Shown here piece after piece: positions 52,301-58,799 of a stretch of DNA of 64,000 nucleotides (positions are counted from its first letter, which is position 1; every line of letters starts with the position of its first letter). The stretch is taken from contig NC_135549.1 in assembly GCF_964340395.1 (NCBI RefSeq), positions 14,284,842-14,348,841 on the forward strand. Reading direction: 5' to 3'. Origin of the DNA: Glandiceps talaboti. Lineage: Eukaryota > Hemichordata > Enteropneusta > Spengelidae. Position numbers and translations under genes: made by a program. Under the pieces are notes generated by a model, which saw only the letters and a list, made by a program, of their open reading frames with translations, was not told the DNA's origin and ran no database searches.

Positions 52301-55300
52301 CCGAAAATGATTTTGAACTAGACATAATACTGGTCTCTTATTTACGGAAAGACTGATGGATGTGTTATATTGTAATCAACAATGTTGTGAACTAATCCCT
52401 GTGTAACACTTCTATATGTTAATGTACCTCCATTTCCTCTCAATATATCAGAATATTTTTAAAAAAAAATCTTTGAACAAAATCTTGTAATGTTGTTATT
52501 CCTGTAGTGTTTCATTTTCGAGACATGTACATGGAAAAACTGTCAAGACATTTTCCACATTTTGTCAGATTTGAGAACGGCTAGATATTAATTTAGTATC
52601 GGTAAACAAAATTATCTTTCTTTCATGGAAGAGAGAGACCGTTGAAAGGTATTAAATGTCAAGTACATTTGTACTATAATATCTATTTCAGTAGTTAACC
52701 CAGAAAGCTAAGTACAGCTGAGTACATATAAGTTTGTCTGGTGAATGTTAAAAAAAAAGAGCAGGGGTAAATTCCAACTAGGTGGTATGATGACGACTCT
52801 ATGAATTGTAAAGTGATGGTCAATGTTTTAAAGTAAGATGAAGTGATTTAAAGGTAAAATGAGGACTGATTCATTGACATTCTGTGTGTTGTAGATGACT
52901 AGAACTGTCAGGGGTATTACATTATCATAAGTAAGAGATAGCTTTTACATGGCTGGACTGCTAATGTGCTAGATTATCGTCAGATTAGAATACTGTTAGC
53001 TAAAACATACTGAACACCATTCGTCTGACCATCGTGTTGATTTCATGGCAAATTTCATGCCTTTCTTGAAGTTCGGAAAGTGATGGATGTTCACAAAGTG
53101 ATTTAATGGTCGTTGTAACAGGCAAGAGAGGTGTGTTTTAAATTTAGGTTCACACAAGAAAAACTATTTGCATGTAAGCGTCATGCATTTAGGTATATTT
53201 TCAAACATTTCTTGAAAAGTGATTCAATTTCGTGTTTCTCACCCTTCTGTGATGAAAAAACTTCCATTAATCAAAAATGAGATAGTAGAGTAGTGTTTTA
53301 ATGTTTTTCGAAAACTGAAAACAGGTGAAATTTATTCAAACTTTTTCACGTCCTTATTGTTTGTTCAGTCATAATTTTAGAGGATCACGTAATAATGGAA
53401 TCAGTTAGGTTTTACCTGCTTATAAACTTTGACAATAATGTTGGAGAATTTCAAATGTTATACAATGCACAAGCCATTTAGAACAAAAAATATGGAATAT
53501 ATACTGTGGTCTTTCTACATCACAACAACGCGCATCTATGTCACGACAACACACGTCTACGTCATTGCTTTTGCTGTGTTTGAAATATGAGTTGAAACGT
53601 TCAAAATTACCATTACTTTCCCCTGATATTTTTTTGATATTAATGGCACTGGTATAATTATGTCATTCTCCATTCATACGAATAATATCTAATTATATTA
53701 ATAACGTAAACACAACTCCTACTACGTCAGTGTATATACCTGCTTACATGTATTTTACCTGCTTACAAACTTTGACAAAAATGTTCGAGAATTTCTAATA
53801 TTGCAACGTAAAGTTAACGCAAGTCTCACATATATCCTTATTTTTAATACCTATTTTCAAACTCTGACAAGGATTCACGCTAGAGATATCCAAGATGTAG
53901 CAATGTCAAAAACAAGTACCGGTACCTCATCAATGCACACCGCCTAATTGACATTCACGTTGTCAGTTCGAGGTCAATTTCAAGATTATTAGACAAGTCT
54001 TCAAGGAATTGTCTCGTCATGAGTAGATAACAGATATTAGTCATGGCACAAACAGGTCAATCTTTTAGAGTGTAAATGGCATTAATGTATGGAAATAGGA
54101 CAGTAAAAACGAAGTAGATTGTGTGGACATCAGTGTAACCTAAACATGCAATAACTAATATCCATGTTAAATCATAATTCAATATTGCCTCTGAAATACT
54201 ATTATTATTTTTGAAAGTCATAACTTTTCCATATCATAAAGTATTATTGTAACCTAAATCAAATTGTACTAGTCTGTTGTGGAATGTCAAACCAGTAACC
54301 TAGTAGAGTAGTTGAGAATTTTTTTTTCATATTGTTATAATACTAAGATTTTCCCAACAAAATATTTTCATTTTTCCGAAACTTTTTCTTGTATCTCATA
54401 TTTCTTTTTTTTATTGAAATCATTGAAATTAAACTCTTTGATTAATTTATGTCAAAATTTAGTTGAAATTGATAATATCAAAGAGAATTTTCGTAAATAT
54501 AGACTATCGTTTTTTTGTTTGAGGATGTGTATAACAGTCATTTAGAGGAGTCTCACTCACCGATAGTGTGCCAGTGTTAAAAAAATGGCTTTGCTCTTAG
54601 TCTTGCCGTAGTTTATGCACAAATTAGATGAGATAGGATCCTTGAAATGAGTAACTCATTTTGTTTATGCCACTTTTATCTTTCAACATGAAAATGAATT
54701 CGTTTTATCTTATGTTGTTAGTGGCATTGCCCATTCATCTGAAAACTTGTGTTGTTGATTGTAATTACAAGTCACGTTCTGTACAAACTTTACCGCTCTG
54801 CCGTTTGCTTTACACAGTGCAGACAACGGTCAGTTTATTCATGAGTTGAAATCAGAATGGTGATGTAGTTCATCGCTATGGTGATATACTTCATCACTAT
54901 GGTGATTTAGTCCATCATTATTGTAAGTAGAAACAACACAGTTTACTTAACGATCTTATAAATCAGTTCATACATCAAATTAGAAGTTCATTTAAATCAA
55001 GAGAAAGAAGTCAAAACTAACTACACTGATTGAATACCAAAGATCTTACTGACTGTTGTAACTTTTGGACAAGTTGATGACATCTGCTTTAAAGAGAACA
55101 TCACCCTGGGTTTCAAAGGTTGAAATAAGTTCGATACTATTACTAAATAGTGACTACAAGAGTATTGTTGGTGTAGAAAGTTAATGTGGCTACACAGTGT
55201 TTATTGTTGTGACTTCCACATTAGCTTTCATCAATCAGTGATACTACAAATTGAAAGTGCATGAGTGAATTGCTGCATTGTATCTTAGTGTGAATGTTAA

Positions 55301-58030
55301 TGATTATTCCAAAGTGTCTAAATGTCTGATTTGGTTTTGATAAGTGACAGTAAGGTCGATATGTGTTCAGTGTGATACAGTGTCATTTTGACATGTTTGT
55401 GTGCTAAGCAGTGTCTGTACAGTTGGAATTTTGTTTTTGTAAAGTCATACCAAAATGATTGTGGAAGATGTCAAAACATTGAAATCTTTACAAAAACGTT
55501 TGTAATTAATTCTCTACACCAACTTCAGTTCAAACATTTAGTTTCCATGCAAAGTTGTCAGCACAAATGAACTAAAAATGGGTGCAACAACTGAGCTAGC
55601 TGTTCGTGCGAATCTTCATAGGAGCCGCCAAAGCAATATCGTAACACGGCAAACTTGGATATGATAAGCACTGAAAAGTAATACACTTTAGCGATGTCAG
55701 CACACACACTGAGTTTAATTCTACAAGTAATACAAGCTAGCCGGCTAAATTAACTACAAGTGAGCATGGAATGAATATCAATGAAACTGTCACCCACCGT
55801 TACTTTTTGATTTCTAAGTGCCAACATTTGTCTGCCATGTACATGTTGGTGGTTAACATCTTGTTCGATCATGTTTGAAAATGATATTCATCAAAGTCAC
55901 GCATTTTCTACCATGTTTGAAAAATAACTTCATCAATTTTAGTCACACACACGTAGGGTCTAGTGAACTCAATTTGTACTTTTTCTTGGTCTATTTTGTC
56001 AGATGTAAATCAGAGGCCTAACTTTTCAAACGGAATCTTTTGGCTAGGGAATTTTTTAACATCTAGCTATAATATACTATAGTCAACAGCCGCCAGAGTT
56101 GATTAGATCTTTACAAATATGATGTGATAGCGAACAAGGAAATTGTTCCAAATCCAAACTCGTTTAATCAAGAGAGTTTAAAAGCTTACATTGTTTGTGT
56201 AATACTAAACAGAAACTCTTCAACTACTCTAGTTTTATGCTGAAATTTAATCTGGTGAATGTTTTCTAGTGAAAGAACAACAACTTGGACTTTGACATCA
56301 GGCTGATTATAATTTTACAGTCTTAATACATAAATAGTTGTCACTAGACAAATTAGATGAAAGAGATTAAGCAATCAAAATAAAACTTCAGGGCTCGTTA
56401 GTAGAATTTAATTGCTGAGATATGCAGCTTCAATCAAGTTATAGTGTATTTAAGTATTGTAAAGAAGTCTTGACTTTGTAAGTTATTCTCATACATGGTA
56501 TGTAGAGTACTTGAGTTTTATTTGTAATGGAGAATTATAAAGCAAAATTGTACTCAATTTGTGCATGGAGTCTTTCTCATTCAGCAAAGCTTTTAAAGTT
56601 TATCTCCAATCGTAAGTAGAAGTCTTCTCCAGGTGTGTGTGATGTGAATGCTGATGTCATCTCTTATGTAAGCTGTGGAAGTCTAATGTGCTTTCAGTAA
56701 TCACATCTCTGCAGTCATCAGCAGTACTGCATTGTGGGTAAACAGATCAATGGTATGTTGAATCAAAGTAGAGTTTTGAGACTTTAAAAAAAAAGTGAAC
56801 ATTCTGAGAATTTGTGGTATCAAGTGTACTTTTCTTGCCAGCCGTAAATTAGAGTACCTACTTGCTATTAAGAAGGATGAAATAAGGTTGAAAAAATGTC
56901 AAGTACATCTAAGCTCCATAATCCGTACATCATTCTATAAAGTCACTCAGAACTATTGAAAGTGCTTTACTGCTTAAAATGGTGGAATATGTGGTGGATC
57001 TATTTTTCCATCAATTATTTTTTGATCCAGATACTTTTGATTGATAATTTTGATATAGATTGATTCAGAATTATCATACCTTTGATTGTGGTCCAAAATA
57101 AACTGGAGATGTGCCAAAAACTTCCATAGAAATGAAAATTTGTGTTTCAGTCATTCTGATGACATAGTGCTTTGAACTAAATGGGTTGCAAGATCTGTAT
57201 ATCTATCAATAATAAATAAGTAAACTAGATATCAGGGTAGTGTGTTATATTAGAACTTATCTTTCCCCCACTTCATGTAAATGGGTTATCATTTATCTTT
57301 CTACTTGTTTATTACTAGGATGGCATGTATTGGCTGTCACTGTATCCTAGGTTTGAATACACAAGCTGCTCACCTCATTCTGTAGTGGGCAACATTTTAC
57401 AAGTTTAGAACATTTTAAATCAAATTTTGTACCATTTGATATTGACATGTAAAACAATTGATTCATATATAGAAATCGTTGGACTGAAAATGTTCTGTAT
57501 CTTTGAAAACAGTTCATTGAATGTGAGTCTGTCCTGTTGTGTTTGGTTAAATTTGATATGATATTAAAAACAATTACATCTTGTCCCATGCCTTGGATAA
57601 ATAAGCGTGATGAATAATTGTCAATATTGTTTTGTCAATGAAGTAATTTAACAAGATAAAATTACATGGTACATAACACAAGGAACTCGGTTTATGTGAA
57701 CTTTGACCTAACAGTGCTTATCATTCTCACTGGACTGATGTACACTATAAAATTAGATTACTAAATCAGCAATTTCTTTGAACGTGTAAATTTGCATTCA
57801 TGTTCTCTGACAGTTTGCAGTTTTACTGTAATTTTTTTTTTTTTATTCCACCAGACAGTTTGCTTGGGTTTCAATTTACAAGGGTTGTATTGTCGACAGC
57901 CAACAAATCATGACATCATGAATGATGTTTGTTGGTTGGTGTTAGCTTCATCTGTGGAAATCCCAGATCTTCAGTAGTATTAAAGTGACTTGATTGTAAG
58001 ATTTGTGACTTGTTTTTTGATTGCTCGACC

Positions 58031-58066
<36 letters not shown>

Positions 58067-58763
58067 GGTGTGAATATCTGTTTGCCAAAAAGGTACCATG
58101 GAATACGTAATAAAATGATCACAGAATGTCTACTTATCCGATCATTCTCCAACTCAAAACCAAGACTGCACTACACATTATTGTATTATTCCAAAACATA
58201 CAATATTATAATTATCTGATGTTGATACAGAATTCAAATAAAAAGTAGTTAGAAACTCATGTATAGCTGTATAAAAAAAACGACCCAACTAACGCTATAT
58301 TGGAAAACTTCACATCCAATTAAATCTTGGTATGCACAATCGTGTCATTTTGACTACTGTGTGAATTGCTATAACAAATGAAACTCTACTGTGTTGACAC
58401 AGACAGTGTCACTATCACATCGAAGTGATGTTATGAATAAGCAATCATCACACTCATATATGTCTTACTATTAAACTTGCTAGCAAGTCATTACTAAATC
58501 AGCAATTTCTTTGAACGTGTAAATTTGCATTCATGTTCTCTGACAGTTTGCAGTTTTACTGTAATTTTTTTTTTTTTATTCTACCAGACAGTTTGCTTGG
58601 GTTTCAATTTACAAGGGTTGTATTGTCGACAGCCAACAAATCATGACATCATGAATGATGTTTGTTGGTTGGTGTTAGCTTCATCTGTGGAAATCCCAGA
58701 TCTTCAGTAGTATTAAAGTGACTTGATTGTAAGATTTGTGACTTGTTTTTTGATTGCTCGACC

Positions 58764-58799
<36 letters not shown>
